A stretch of DNA of 64,000 nt, taken from the NCBI RefSeq assembly GCF_029871235.1, contig NZ_SSOM01000080.1:186152-250151 (forward strand). Reading direction: 5' to 3'. Under the pieces are notes generated by a model. The model had not been told where the DNA came from, did not search any database, and saw nothing but the letters and a program-made list of their open reading frames with translations. The DNA is from Pseudomonas sp. BN411. Its GTDB lineage: Bacteria > Pseudomonadota > Gammaproteobacteria > Pseudomonadales > Pseudomonadaceae. The position numbers were made by a program, and so were the translations under genes. Below, one piece after another: positions 16,943 to 25,736 of the stretch. Position 1 is the first letter of the stretch. Each line of letters begins with the position of its first letter.

Positions 16943-17749
16943 CTAGCGCCCTTTGTACTGCGGCGGGCGCTTCTCGGCGAACGCCGCGCGGCCTTCCAGG
17001 CGGTCCTCGGTGTCGCGCAGAACGCCCCAGTAGAGTTCAGTCAGGCGCTGGGCGTCGGCATCGGACAAGTGCGCCGTCTGCCGCGCCAGCGATTGCAGGG
17101 CCTGGATCGCCAGCGGCGCCGCCACGGCAATCCGCTCACCCAGTTCCAGAGCGCGTTGCAGCAATGCCTCGGGCGTTTGCACCAGCTCCGAAACCAGCCC
17201 GATGCCCAGTGCCTTGGCGGCATCGATGCGCTGGCCGGTCAGGGCCATCTGCATCGCATGGGCCTGGGGAACCGCCTTGAGCAGACGATGCAGGCCGGAC
17301 ACTGCCGGTATGGAGCCCACCACCGCTTCCGGCAGGCCGAAGCTGGCGTTGTTGGAGGCGATGCGCAGGTCGCATTGCAGTGCCAGTTCCAGGCCACCGC
17401 CGAGGCAGTGGCCGTTGATGGCAGCGATTAGCGGCTTGCGCAGGTCGAGGTCGGAAAGGTCCATCAGACGGATGTACAGCCCGTCATCGGCAGCCAGTTC
17501 CTTGTCGAGGAACAGCGCCTCGGCGTAAGACGCGTGGGAGGCGCGCGTGCTCTTCAGATCGGCACCGACGCAGAAGGCACGATCACCCTCGCCGCTAATG
17601 ATCGCGGCGCGAATATCACGGTTGTCCCGAACGTCCACCAGGTGCCCGCGAAGGGCACGCAGGGAGTCGATGTCCAGCGCGTTGAGGGCGTCGGGGCGAT
17701 CGAGGCGGATGACCGCGATCGCCCCCTGGATTGCCATGTGTACCGGCAT
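16943..17749 (-). CDS. enoyl-CoA hydratase/isomerase family protein
   Basis: About 268 residues, crotonase superfamily. DRPDALNALD, then FCVGADLKS (oxyanion-hole loop), and NGHCLGGGLELALQCDLRIASNNASFGLPEAVVGSIP hold the CoA site; the Glu in LPEAV is the position of the hydratase general acid/base. I set the start at 17749 (MPVHMAIQG), which has AGGAGG directly upstream; a longer frame exists but is unsupported. It begins 10 bp after the SDR stop. In context it hydrates an alpha,beta-unsaturated acyl-CoA for the following SDR. Confidence 0.9.
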   Translation of the reverse strand: MPVHMAIQGAIAVIRLDRPDALNALDIDSLRALRGHLVDVRDNRDIRAAIISGEGDRAFCVGADLKSTRASHASYAEALFLDKELAADDGLYIRLMDLSDLDLRKPLIAAINGHCLGGGLELALQCDLRIASNNASFGLPEAVVGSIPAVSGLHRLLKAVPQAHAMQMALTGQRIDAAKALGIGLVSELVQTPEALLQRALELGERIAVAAPLAIQALQSLARQTAHLSDADAQRLTELYWGVLRDTEDRLEGRAAFAEKRPPQYKGR

Positions 17750-17759
17750 GATGACCTCC

Positions 17760-18524
17760 TCAGACGCTGGCCGACGACAGACTACGCCCGCCGCAGACGT
17801 AGAGCGTCTGGCCGGTGACGTAGGAACTGGCTGGGTCGAGGAAGAACTCCACCGCGTTGGCGATATCATCCGGCGAGCCGATCCGCTTGACCGGAACGGT
17901 GTCCTTCAGGCGTGCCTGCACGTCCGGTTCGAAGGCCTGGAACAGCGGCGTATCGACGATGCCGGGCGCGATGGTGTTGACGGTGATGCCCTTGGCGGCG
18001 AACTCGATGGCCAGGCTGCGGGTCAGGCTCACCACACCGCCCTTGGCGGCGGAGTAGTTGGCTTGGCCGAAGCCGCCCAGCCAGGCGCGCGAGGACAGGT
18101 TGACGATGCGTCCGAAGCCCGCCTCCAGCATCAACGGCAATGCCGCCTTGCAGCAGAGGAACTGTGCGCGCAGGTTGGTATCCACCACCAGGTCCCAGTC
18201 GTCCTCCGTCATCTTCAGGAAGCGCTTGTCCCGCACCACACCGGCGTTGTTCACGAGGAAGTCCAGGCGCCCGGAGATTTCCCGCATCTTCGCGAAGGCA
18301 CCCTCAACGTCGGCCCCCTGGGTCAGGTCCAGGGAGATGCCGTGGGCATCGTACCCCTCCTCCTGCAACTGCTTGACGGCCTCCAGCAAGACCGCTGCAT
18401 CGCGGTCCAGCAGGTAGACGGTGACGCCCTGGCGCGCCAGGCGAGTGGCGATGCCCAGGCCAATGCCACGGGCGGCGCCAGTCACGGCGGCCACCTGGCC
18501 TTCATGGAAACGTTGTGCAGTCAT
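17760..18524 (-). CDS. short-chain dehydrogenase/reductase (3-hydroxyacyl-CoA or 3-oxoacyl reductase type)
   Basis: A 254-residue classical SDR: AAVTGAARGIGLGIA cofactor motif, LVNNAGV, catalytic Ser in IVNLSSRAW, and Tyr/Lys in YSAAKGG (about 158-162). The PG motif TIAPGIVDTPL follows. The ATG at 18524 lies 1 bp beyond the thiolase stop; an upstream extension in the same frame lies inside the thiolase gene and was rejected. Between a hydratase and a thiolase, it most likely oxidises the 3-hydroxyacyl-CoA. Confidence 0.9.
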   Translation of the reverse strand: MTAQRFHEGQVAAVTGAARGIGLGIATRLARQGVTVYLLDRDAAVLLEAVKQLQEEGYDAHGISLDLTQGADVEGAFAKMREISGRLDFLVNNAGVVRDKRFLKMTEDDWDLVVDTNLRAQFLCCKAALPLMLEAGFGRIVNLSSRAWLGGFGQANYSAAKGGVVSLTRSLAIEFAAKGITVNTIAPGIVDTPLFQAFEPDVQARLKDTVPVKRIGSPDDIANAVEFFLDPASSYVTGQTLYVCGGRSLSSASV

Positions 18525-18525
18525 T

Positions 18526-19671
18526 TCACACCCCCAGCACATGGACGGACGACGCGGCGTGGTCCACGCCGGCAATGCCGCCACCAGTGCACTGGGCAAC
18601 GCCGATGCGCGGGTTGTCGGCCTGGCGTCCCGTGGCGCGGCCCTGTAGTTGCCACATCAGCTCGACCATCTGCGCCACGCCGGTGGCGCCAAGTGGATGT
18701 CCCTTGGCGAGCAGGCCGCCGCTGGGATTTACCGGCACTCGCCCACCCAGTGCGGTAGCGCCGGAATGCAGCAATGCGACCGCTTCACCGTGAGGTGCGA
18801 GACCGAGGGCTTCGTAGTAGAGGAGTTCGGCGATGGTGAAGGCGTCGTGCAGCTCCACCACGCCGACGTCACGAGGGTCGACACCTGCCTGCTCGTAAGC
18901 CAGGCGTGCGGCGCGGGCGGTGATTTCAGCATCGAGGATGTCGTCACGGGCGCCTTCGCGCAGACCGGATACGACGATGGAGCCGAGCACGCGCACGTCC
19001 TGAGCATGGGGGCCGGGTTTGTTGCCGAGCACCAGGGCAGCGGCGCCATCGACCTGGGACGGACAGCACTGCAGCAGCGTCAGCGGATCGGCGATCATGC
19101 GCGACCCCAGTACCTCTTCCAGGGTCACTTCGCTGCGCTGCTGGGCGTACTCGTTGAGGGAGCCGTGATGGCGGTTCTTCACCGCCACGCGGGCGAGGTC
19201 GGCCGGCGTGGCGCCGCGCTCGTGGATGAAACGGGTGGCACGCATTGCGTAGACCGCCGGCAGCACCATGCCGGCCTTGGCGAAAAGGTCAGTCTTCTCG
19301 TCATTGCGCTGCATCGGGATGGTGCCGCCACCCAGCTGGGTCAGCTGTTCGATGCCGAACACCAGCACGCGCTCGTACTGCCCGGCCAGCAGCGCGTGGC
19401 GCGCCAGGTGCACGGCCGTGGCGCCGCTGGCGCAAGCGTTCTCGACGTTGTAGACGGGGATGCCGTCCAGACCCAGGTCCCGCAGGATCACCTGGCCGAG
19501 GATCATGCCGCCGAGCACATTGGCGCAGTAGATCGCCTGGATATCCTTCAGCGCGAGGCCCGAGTCAGTCACGGCAGCGAGGATCGCCTGCTGGGCCAGT
19601 TCCGGCGCCATCACGCCCTGGTGGCGACCGAAGCGGGTCATGGCGCCGCCCATTACATGCATCTGGCTCAT
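18526..19671 (-). CDS. thiolase family protein (SCP-x / lipid-transfer-type thiolase)
   Basis: A 381-residue thiolase of the SCP-x-like branch, which typically pairs with a small OB-fold protein. The nucleophilic Cys is in ENACASGATAVHLA (about Cys80). GLLAKGHPLGATG has the conserved His, and the C-terminal QCTGGGIAG the second catalytic region (Cys followed by Gly-rich). It overlaps the OB-fold gene by 4 bp. Such enzymes cleave 3-oxoacyl-CoA, often with branched or bulky side chains. Confidence 0.92.
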   Translation of the reverse strand: MSQMHVMGGAMTRFGRHQGVMAPELAQQAILAAVTDSGLALKDIQAIYCANVLGGMILGQVILRDLGLDGIPVYNVENACASGATAVHLARHALLAGQYERVLVFGIEQLTQLGGGTIPMQRNDEKTDLFAKAGMVLPAVYAMRATRFIHERGATPADLARVAVKNRHHGSLNEYAQQRSEVTLEEVLGSRMIADPLTLLQCCPSQVDGAAALVLGNKPGPHAQDVRVLGSIVVSGLREGARDDILDAEITARAARLAYEQAGVDPRDVGVVELHDAFTIAELLYYEALGLAPHGEAVALLHSGATALGGRVPVNPSGGLLAKGHPLGATGVAQMVELMWQLQGRATGRQADNPRIGVAQCTGGGIAGVDHAASSVHVLGV

Positions 19672-20024
19672 GGGCGGGCCTCCACGGATTCGAACAGATA
19701 GCCATAGGTTTCATTGGGCACGACGCGGTAGCTGGCGCCGATCACCGGACGCTCGCTGCCGTTGATGCGGCCGAACAGGCGGACCGGACCTTCGAGGTCC
19801 AGATAGCCCAGGGCAAAGGGAGCCAGGCCGCTCTTCGAGCCAGGATGGATGATGGTGAAGCTGTACAGCTCGCCCGCGCCGGCCAACGTCTCGGTGCGGT
19901 ACTGATCGGCCAGCGGCGAATGCGCGGGCAGCGCCGGGAAAACCAGTTCGCCCGTGGCGATGTGGCGGGAGCCAAGCAGACGCGAGGGACTGGCGTCGCC
20001 CCATAGGGATGGCAGTGGGTTCAT
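19668..20024 (-). CDS. DUF35-type OB-fold protein lacking the Zn-ribbon cysteines
   Basis: A 118-residue protein, first gene of the thiolase operon. GELYSFTIIHPG, FALGYLDLEGPVRLFGRI and GASYRVVPNETYGYLFE match the OB-fold half of DUF35 proteins, which bind SCP-x thiolases or act as acyl-CoA-associated partners. Homologues normally begin with a rubredoxin-like zinc ribbon with two CxxC pairs; here the corresponding stretch (LLGSRHIATGELVFPALPAHSP) has no cysteine at all. The overlap with the thiolase indicates a stoichiometric complex. Function is inferred from the family and context. Confidence 0.82.
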   Translation of the reverse strand: MNPLPSLWGDASPSRLLGSRHIATGELVFPALPAHSPLADQYRTETLAGAGELYSFTIIHPGSKSGLAPFALGYLDLEGPVRLFGRINGSERPVIGASYRVVPNETYGYLFESVEARP

Positions 20025-20096
20025 ATCGACCTCCTGTTGTTTTCAGCCGCGTAAACGGCTCTGGACTGAGGCTATGGTCGACATCAGGTGGGAGCC

Positions 20097-20139
20097 CGAC
20101 AAACGATATAAAGACCGCGGCTGATTGAGTTTTTTGCAA
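20097..20139 (-). promoter_or_regulatory. LysR box and promoter element of the thiolase/CoA-transferase operon
   Basis: The box TTGAG-TTTTT-TGCAA (20125-20139) is followed, in the operon direction, by TTTGTC 21 bp on (GACAAA at 20098-20103). The block CGACAAACGATATAAA (20097-20112) starts 28 bp from the box, exactly as at 13170/13198. The first start codon is about 75 bp downstream. Confidence 0.62.
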
Positions 20140-20212
20140 GCGTATGGCGTGCTGTGCCCCGCCGGGTGGGCACTTACCAGCAGTAGCAAGGCAGGTTCGG
20201 GAATGAAGAAGC

Positions 20213-20240
20213 AGCCCCTCTCCACGCGGTGAGAGGGGCT
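20213..20240 (-). terminator. hairpin terminator after the molybdenum hydroxylase genes
   Basis: AGCCCCTCTC / GAGAGGGGCT, perfect 10-bp arms with an 8-nt loop, 13 bp past the stop of the gene ending at 20254. On the minus strand the sequence beyond it is GCTTCTTCATT, modestly T-rich. Confidence 0.65.
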
Positions 20241-20253
20241 ATCAGAAGACTCG

Positions 20254-22422
20254 TCAGGCTTGCTTGAGCTGCGCCGGATCGATGGGCAGGCTACGCAGGC
20301 GCTTGCCGGTCGCGGCGTAGATGGCGTTGACCACCGCCGGAGCGATGACCACGGTGGAGACTTCGCCCAGGCCACCAGGGGATTCGCCGCTGTTGATAAT
20401 GTGGGTCTCGATGGGCGGAACCTCGTTCAGGCGCAGCAACCGATAGCTGTCGAAGTTGGCCTGTTCCACCCGGCCGTCCTTGAAGGTGATGTTGCCGAAC
20501 AGCGTCGCCGTCAGACCGAAGATGGTGCCGCCCTGCATCTGCGCCACCACCGAGTCCGGGTTGATGGGAATGCCGCAATCCACCACGCAGGTGACCTTGT
20601 TCACCTTCACCGCACCACTGGCATCCACGCTGACTTCCGCCACCTGCGCCGCGTAGGTGCCGAAGCAGTACGTCAGCGCCAGGCCGCGACCTTGCCCGCT
20701 CGGAAGTGGCGAGTCCCAGCCGGATTTCTCCCGCAGGGTTTCCAGCACCTTCAGCGCGCGAGGGTGTTTCTCCAGCAGCGGCGCGCGGTAGGTGAATGGA
20801 TCGACCTTGTTCATGGCCGCCAGCTCGTCCATGAAGCCCTCCACCATGAAGGCGTTCTGCGTATGGCCAACCCCGCGCCAGAAAGCCGGGGTGATGCCCT
20901 TTGGCGGTTCGTGGCGCACGTAGTGCACCGCAAGGTTGGGGAAGCCGTAGGGCCCGCAGGCATCGCGCACGGCATCGCCGTCGATCCCGTTCATGAATCG
21001 GTTCGGCGCCCAGCGCGCGATGATGGACCCGCCGGTGACCTTGTGGGTCCAGGCAATGGGGCGTCCCTGTTCATCCAGGCCAGCGGACAGGTGGTTGTAG
21101 TGGAACGGCCGCAGGGTGCTGTGACGGGTGTCTTCCTCGCGGGAGTAAATGACCTTCACCGGGTAATCCACCTGCTTGGCGACTTCCACCGCATGGCCGA
21201 CGAAGTCCGTTTCCAGGCGCCGGCCAAAGCCACCGCCGAGCAGCTGGTTGTGCACCACCACCTTGTCTTCGGGCAGGCCGGTGAGCTCGGCGGCGAGGGT
21301 CTTGGCCCGCGCGGGCACCTGGATGCCGAGCCAGAGGTCGCAGCCGTCCTTGCGCACGTGAGCGGTGCAGTTGACTGGCTCCATGCAGGCATGGGCCAGG
21401 AAGGGCACCTGATAGGTCACCTCGACCTTCTTCGCCGCCTTGGCCATGGCAGCCGGCACATCGCCTTCGGCGCGGGACTGCACGCCCTCACCCTTCGACG
21501 CCTCCTGGATATTCTTCAGCATCTCGGCGCTGGAAACCTTGGCGTTCTCGCCTTCGTTCCACTTGATCTGCAGCGCCGCCAGGCCCTTGCGTGCAGCCCC
21601 CATATGATCAGCGACCACCGCCACCGCATCCTGGGTGCGCACCACCTTGTGTACGCCCTTGACCGCCATGGCCGGCGCCTCGTCCACTTCAGCCAGGGTG
21701 CCGCCGATGACAGGGCAGATGGTGATCGCGGCAACCTTCACCCCCTCGGGACGGGCATCGATACCGAACATCGCCTTACCGGTGACCTTGGCGGGGCCGT
21801 CAGTGCGCTTGGCTGGCGTGCCGATCAGCTTGAACTGGGCCGGGTCCTTGAGGGGCACCTCAGCTGGGACCGGCAACTTCGCGGCGGCATCCACCAGTTC
21901 GCCGTAACCGAGCTTGCGACCGCTCTCCGTGTGCAGCACGGCGCCGTTCTCGGCCTTGCAGCTTTCCACCGGCACCGACCACTGTTGCGCGGCTGCCGTC
22001 ACCAACAGGGTGCGCGCGGTGGCGCCGGCCTGGCGCAGCGGTATCCAGTTGGCGGGCACCGACGTCGAGCCGCCAGTGACCTGGAAGCCCAGCATGGGAT
22101 TGGCGTAGCGCTTGTCGTCGGCTGGAGCGTGTTCGATCACCACCTGATCGAGGGACACTTCCAGTTCCTCGGCGATCAGCGCCGGCATGGAGGTGTAGGT
22201 GGCCTGGCCCATTTCCACCGGCTGGATGATCAGGAACACCTTGCCGCTACGGTCGATACGAATGTACGCGTTGGGGCTGAACTCGCCCTCGGCGGCCTGG
22301 GCGTCGCCCATCACGCCCGGCAGCGCGAAGCTGATCAGCAGGCCACCGCCCACCGCAGCGCCAGCCTTGAGGAAGCCTCGGCGGCTGAAGCTGGGACCGG
22401 CGAAGGAAGTCATGTCGTTCAT
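20254..22422 (-). CDS. Tat-exported molybdopterin hydroxylase large subunit (isoquinoline 1-oxidoreductase beta-like)
   Basis: A 722-residue xanthine dehydrogenase-family catalytic subunit. It starts with a twin-arginine signal ([19 protein letters not shown]), so the enzyme acts in the periplasm, as IorB-type proteins do. Internal features are [33 protein letters not shown] (molybdopterin contact), [34 protein letters not shown], and [15 protein letters not shown] with the catalytic Glu near the C-terminus. The family hydroxylates N-heterocycles or oxidises aldehydes to acids. It overlaps the iron-sulfur subunit by 4 bp. Which reaction applies here is open; aldehyde oxidation would fit the island. 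Confidence 0.92.
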   Translation of the reverse strand: MNDMTSFAGPSFSRRGFLKAGAAVGGGLLISFALPGVMGDAQAAEGEFSPNAYIRIDRSGKVFLIIQPVEMGQATYTSMPALIAEELEVSLDQVVIEHAPADDKRYANPMLGFQVTGGSTSVPANWIPLRQAGATARTLLVTAAAQQWSVPVESCKAENGAVLHTESGRKLGYGELVDAAAKLPVPAEVPLKDPAQFKLIGTPAKRTDGPAKVTGKAMFGIDARPEGVKVAAITICPVIGGTLAEVDEAPAMAVKGVHKVVRTQDAVAVVADHMGAARKGLAALQIKWNEGENAKVSSAEMLKNIQEASKGEGVQSRAEGDVPAAMAKAAKKVEVTYQVPFLAHACMEPVNCTAHVRKDGCDLWLGIQVPARAKTLAAELTGLPEDKVVVHNQLLGGGFGRRLETDFVGHAVEVAKQVDYPVKVIYSREEDTRHSTLRPFHYNHLSAGLDEQGRPIAWTHKVTGGSIIARWAPNRFMNGIDGDAVRDACGPYGFPNLAVHYVRHEPPKGITPAFWRGVGHTQNAFMVEGFMDELAAMNKVDPFTYRAPLLEKHPRALKVLETLREKSGWDSPLPSGQGRGLALTYCFGTYAAQVAEVSVDASGAVKVNKVTCVVDCGIPINPDSVVAQMQGGTIFGLTATLFGNITFKDGRVEQANFDSYRLLRLNEVPPIETHIINSGESPGGLGEVSTVVIAPAVVNAIYAATGKRLRSLPIDPAQLKQA

Positions 22423-22901
22423 GCTGCGCCCTCCACCTTGGCCGGCTGTGCCTGGGCCGCCACCTTGATGGCTTCACGGATGCGCAGGTAGGTGCCGCAG
22501 CGGCAGATATTGCCGGACATGGCGCCGTCGATTTCCGCATCGCTGGGGTTGCCATTGCTGGCCAACAGCGCGCTGGCCGACATGATCTGCCCCGACTGAC
22601 AGTAGCCGCACTGCACCACTTCCTTGGCCAGCCAGGCCTCTTGCACGCGCTTGCCGACGTCGGTATCGCCAATGCCTTCGATGGTGGTGATTTCCGCACC
22701 GACCATGCTGCTCACCGGCATCACGCAGGAGCGCACGGCAGCGCCATTCATGTGCACGGTACAGGCGCCGCACAGGGCCATGCCGCAACCGAACTTGGTT
22801 CCGGTCATCCCCAGCACGTCGCGCAATACCCAGAGCAGCGGCGTGTCGGGGTCCACATCGACGCTGTGCTCGGCGCCATTGATCTTCAGGCTGAGAGCCA
22901 T
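22419..22901 (-). CDS. (2Fe-2S) iron-sulfur subunit of the molybdenum hydroxylase
   Basis: A 160-residue protein with two [2Fe-2S] clusters. Residues about 40-65 hold the plant-type ferredoxin motif ([18 protein letters not shown] ... RSC), and the helical C-terminal half holds [10 protein letters not shown] and CRCGTY for the second cluster. It carries electrons from the molybdopterin site to an acceptor, probably a membrane or periplasmic cytochrome, since no FAD subunit is encoded. As for other IorA-like subunits it has no signal peptide and would be co-exported with the Tat-carrying partner. Confidence 0.93.
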   Translation of the reverse strand: MALSLKINGAEHSVDVDPDTPLLWVLRDVLGMTGTKFGCGMALCGACTVHMNGAAVRSCVMPVSSMVGAEITTIEGIGDTDVGKRVQEAWLAKEVVQCGYCQSGQIMSASALLASNGNPSDAEIDGAMSGNICRCGTYLRIREAIKVAAQAQPAKVEGAA

Positions 22902-23192
22902 ATCGCCTCCCGGATGATTTCATCAGGACAGAAACCCGCCAACGCGGGCGCTTCACGGTTGGCCGGGGCGATACGGCAGCCCCGGAATCCAAGGCAGGTA
23001 AAGGAATGGATCAGGGCGAGCCTGAATGAGCTTCGGCAGGTGTGCCTGGTGAGAATGGCGGAGCGCCATCGAGCGGAACCTGAAGCATGGTTGCCTCCGT
23101 GGGCAGGCCGTTCCATCAGGGCTGGGCGGCCGGCGACTCCAAGGCGCCAGCGCGGGGTCAGACAATGGATGCTAGAAGCCCCCGGCGCAGTC
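22902..23192. other. long leader of the molybdenum hydroxylase operon
   Basis: About 290 bp between the first start codon and the LysR-box promoter. On the minus strand a 25-codon open frame (23011-23088) begins after ACGGAGGCAACC, a very good ribosome site. Otherwise I see only weak dyads. A longer minus frame (22886-23116) shows no family features. Confidence 0.35.
23011..23088 (-). CDS. possible 25-residue leader peptide
   Basis: ATG at 23086-23088 on the minus strand, preceded by GGAGG with 5-6 bp spacing, encodes MLQVPLDGAPPFSPGTPAEA and five more residues, then TGA. It lies between the LysR-box promoter and the iron-sulfur subunit. Nothing is recognised; it may be a regulatory leader or chance. 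Confidence 0.25.
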   Translation of the reverse strand: MLQVPLDGAPPFSPGTPAEAHSGSP

Positions 23193-23235
23193 TGCCAATC
23201 GATTTAAACGCACGACTCGGCTGAGTTTTTTTCAA
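23193..23235 (-). promoter_or_regulatory. LysR box and promoter element of the molybdenum hydroxylase operon
   Basis: CTGAG-TTTTT-TTCAA (23221-23235) with TGCCAATCGATTTAAA (23193-23208) starting 28 bp away, the same spacing as at 13170/13198 and 20097/20125. It is a more degenerate copy. Confidence 0.5.
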
Positions 23236-23304
23236 GCGGTTACGGAGCCCTGCACGCCGCTCGCGTTATCCTGTTGCGCTCATTCGCACAGGCCCGTTGT
23301 CCCG

Positions 23305-25248
23305 ATGTCCGTTGCCGCTTCCCAGGAAACCCTTCCCGTAGTGCTTGCCGGCCCCATGTTGCGCCGCATCGAATCCCGCCGCCTTGTGTTCTGGCTGGTG
23401 GGTTCGCGCAGGCTGTCGCCGGTGCTGCGGCTGTCGCTGGAAGGTGGCATCGATTATTCCCTGGGTGAGGACAGCTGCCGGGTAATCCCCCTCGGCCGCC
23501 ATGCCTTCCTGCACCTGATCGACCTGCGTCTGAAAACCTCCCTCCCCCTCGACCAGCAGATCGACTATGACCTGCTGATCGACGGCGAAGGTATTTCCCA
23601 GTGGGCACCGCACCTGATCCACGCGCACGCAACGTGCCCCAGCTTCGTCCTGCGCTCACGCATCGACCAGATGCTCCACGGTTCCTGCCGGAAACCTCAC
23701 TATCCGGCCAACGATGGCCTGCTCTGCGCCGACCGCCTGCTGGCCGCCAACCCCACGCCGGAACAGCGACCGGCACTGCTGATGCTGAGCGGCGACCAGG
23801 TCTACGCCGATGACGTGGCCGGGCCCATGCTGCGGGCCATCCACCAGTTGGTGGACCGGCTCGGCCTGTTCGACGAGCGCCTGGAAGGCGCCGTGGTGAG
23901 CGACAGCGCCGGGCTGTACTCGCACCCGGCCGGCTACTACCGCCGGGCTGACCTGCTGCCCGCGCTGGAAAGCAACGAAACCCTGCGCGAGCGCTTCTTC
24001 GGTGGTGCACGCAAACCCATCTTCACCAGCAGCAATGCGGAGAACCACCTGGTGACCCTGGCCGAGGTCATGGCCATGTACCTGCTGGTCTGGTCGCCGG
24101 TGCCCTGGACACTGGTGGCGCCGCAAATGCCGCCGCTGGCACCGAAGGAAACCGAGCGCTATCGCCTGGAAGAGACGCGTCTGCTGGGCTTTCGTGAGGG
24201 ACTGCCGGGTGCGGCGCGGGTATTCGCTCACCTGCCGACGCTGATGATCTTCGATGACCATGACATCACCGACGACTGGAACCTCTCCGCCCAGTGGGAG
24301 CTGACCGCCTACGGCCATCCGTTTTCCAAGCGCATCATCGGCAACGCCCTGCTCGCCTACCTGCTCTGCCAGGGCTGGGGTAACGACCCCGATGCCTTCA
24401 CCGAAGTGCTGGCGCAGGCCGAGGCGCTCGCCGCCAGCGCGGCGGGTGACAACCATCTCGACAGCCCTGCCCTGGACCGGCTGATCGACCGCCTGATCGC
24501 ATTCAATCGCTGGCAGTACGTGCTGCCCACCACCCCGGCATTGGTGGTGCTGGACACCCGTACCCGTCGCTGGCGCAGCGAGATCGACCTCAAGCGCCCC
24601 TCCGGCCTGCTGGACTGGGAGGCGCTGAGCGAGCTGCAACAGGAATTGCTGGACCATCCCTCGGCCATCATCGTTTCCCCGGCGCCGGTGTTCGGGGTCA
24701 AGCTGATCGAAACCGTGCAACGGGTGTTCAGCGCCTTCGGCCATCCACTGCTGGTGGATGCGGAAAACTGGATGGCCCACCGCGGTGCTGCCCAGGTGAT
24801 CCTCAACATCTTCCGCCACTCTCGCACGCCGGGCTCCTACGTGATCCTCTCCGGCGACGTGCACTACTCCTTCGTCTACGAGGTGCTGATCCGCCACCGC
24901 CAGCAGGGGCCGAAGATCTGGCAGATCACCAGCAGCGGCATCAAGAACGAATTCCCCCGGCGCCTGCTGGATGTGTTCGACCGCCTGAATCGCTGGCTCT
25001 ACTCGCCGCGATCTCCGCTGAACTGGTTCACCAAGCGCCGCCCGATGAAGGTGGTGCCACGCACGCCGGAACACAGCAAGGCTGGTGAACGTCTGTGGAA
25101 CTCCGCAGGTCTCGGCCAGGTATTTTTCGATCCCGAAGGACGGCCTTCGCGCATCTTCCAGCTCAACGCCGATGGCTCCGAGCCGACCGAGTTTCTTGAG
25201 GATCGAGACGACCAACCGGCCGGACAACCCGTGGCCAGGCGGATATGA
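23305..25248 (+). CDS. PhoD-like metallophosphatase family protein
   Basis: A 647-residue protein with the PhoD-type metal site: LLMLSGDQVYADDVAGPML (about 158-176), LMIFDDHDITDDWNL (about 312-326) and YVILSGDVHYSFVYE (about 511-525). These supply the Asp/His/Asn ligands of calcineurin-like phosphatases and phosphodiesterases. It has no signal peptide, unlike secreted PhoD, so it probably acts in the cytoplasm. The truncated haemoglobin gene follows by 31 bp and may be co-transcribed. Substrate unknown. Confidence 0.85.
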   Translation: MSVAASQETLPVVLAGPMLRRIESRRLVFWLVGSRRLSPVLRLSLEGGIDYSLGEDSCRVIPLGRHAFLHLIDLRLKTSLPLDQQIDYDLLIDGEGISQWAPHLIHAHATCPSFVLRSRIDQMLHGSCRKPHYPANDGLLCADRLLAANPTPEQRPALLMLSGDQVYADDVAGPMLRAIHQLVDRLGLFDERLEGAVVSDSAGLYSHPAGYYRRADLLPALESNETLRERFFGGARKPIFTSSNAENHLVTLAEVMAMYLLVWSPVPWTLVAPQMPPLAPKETERYRLEETRLLGFREGLPGAARVFAHLPTLMIFDDHDITDDWNLSAQWELTAYGHPFSKRIIGNALLAYLLCQGWGNDPDAFTEVLAQAEALAASAAGDNHLDSPALDRLIDRLIAFNRWQYVLPTTPALVVLDTRTRRWRSEIDLKRPSGLLDWEALSELQQELLDHPSAIIVSPAPVFGVKLIETVQRVFSAFGHPLLVDAENWMAHRGAAQVILNIFRHSRTPGSYVILSGDVHYSFVYEVLIRHRQQGPKIWQITSSGIKNEFPRRLLDVFDRLNRWLYSPRSPLNWFTKRRPMKVVPRTPEHSKAGERLWNSAGLGQVFFDPEGRPSRIFQLNADGSEPTEFLEDRDDQPAGQPVARRI

Positions 25249-25279
25249 TGCCGGCCCCTGTTCCCGCTAGAGCTTGCCC

Positions 25280-25699
25280 ATGAGCACCCCACCTCCCTTC
25301 GGTACCGGCGACGCTTCCTACCAGGCCGCTGGCGGCATCGACGGCCTGCGCCGGCTGGTGGATGACTTCTACCGGCTGATGGACGAACTGCCCGTAGCCG
25401 CCGACCTCCGCCGCCTGCACCCGGAAAGCCTGGAGCAGTCCCGCGACAAGCTGACCTGTTTCCTCAGCGGCTGGCTGGGTGGGCCGAAGCTGTTCAGCGA
25501 GAAATACGGCTCCATCGCCATTCCCTCCTTCCACGCCCAATGGCCCATCGACGAAGCCCTCAGCGGCGCCTGGCTGGGGTGTATGGAACGCGCCATCGCC
25601 CTGCAACCCTTCTCGCCGGAGTTCGCCGAGTACCTGCTGGCGCAGCTGCGGGTTCCGGCCCATCGCGTGGTGCAGGCCAGCCGGGCTCGGCACGGGTAA
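25280..25699 (+). CDS. group II truncated haemoglobin
   Basis: A 139-residue 2-over-2 globin. Key features are GGIDGLRRLVDDFYRLMDE (helices A/B), LTCFLSGWLGGPKLFSEKYG (helix E), the proximal His region SFHAQWPIDEA, and AWLGCMERA with the group II Trp at G8. It binds haem and probably handles O2, NO or peroxide. The ATG at 25280 follows AGAGCTTGCCC; an in-frame TTG 6 bp earlier is less likely. It lies just downstream of the PhoD-like gene. Confidence 0.88.
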   Translation: MSTPPPFGTGDASYQAAGGIDGLRRLVDDFYRLMDELPVAADLRRLHPESLEQSRDKLTCFLSGWLGGPKLFSEKYGSIAIPSFHAQWPIDEALSGAWLGCMERAIALQPFSPEFAEYLLAQLRVPAHRVVQASRARHG

Positions 25700-25736
25700 G
25701 GGCCAACTACCTGTCGGGGCAGCTGCGCTGCCCTTC

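Noticed and set aside
20260-22491. 743-codon plus-strand open frame
   Set aside because: Antisense to the molybdenum hydroxylase large subunit, which has a full set of family motifs; the frame is a GC-bias artefact.
22886-23116. 76-codon minus-strand frame overlapping the iron-sulfur gene start
   Set aside because: No ribosome site, no recognisable motif, and in conflict with the well-placed start of the iron-sulfur subunit.
23656-25227. 523-codon minus-strand open frame
   Set aside because: Antisense to the PhoD-like phosphatase with clear catalytic motifs on the other strand.
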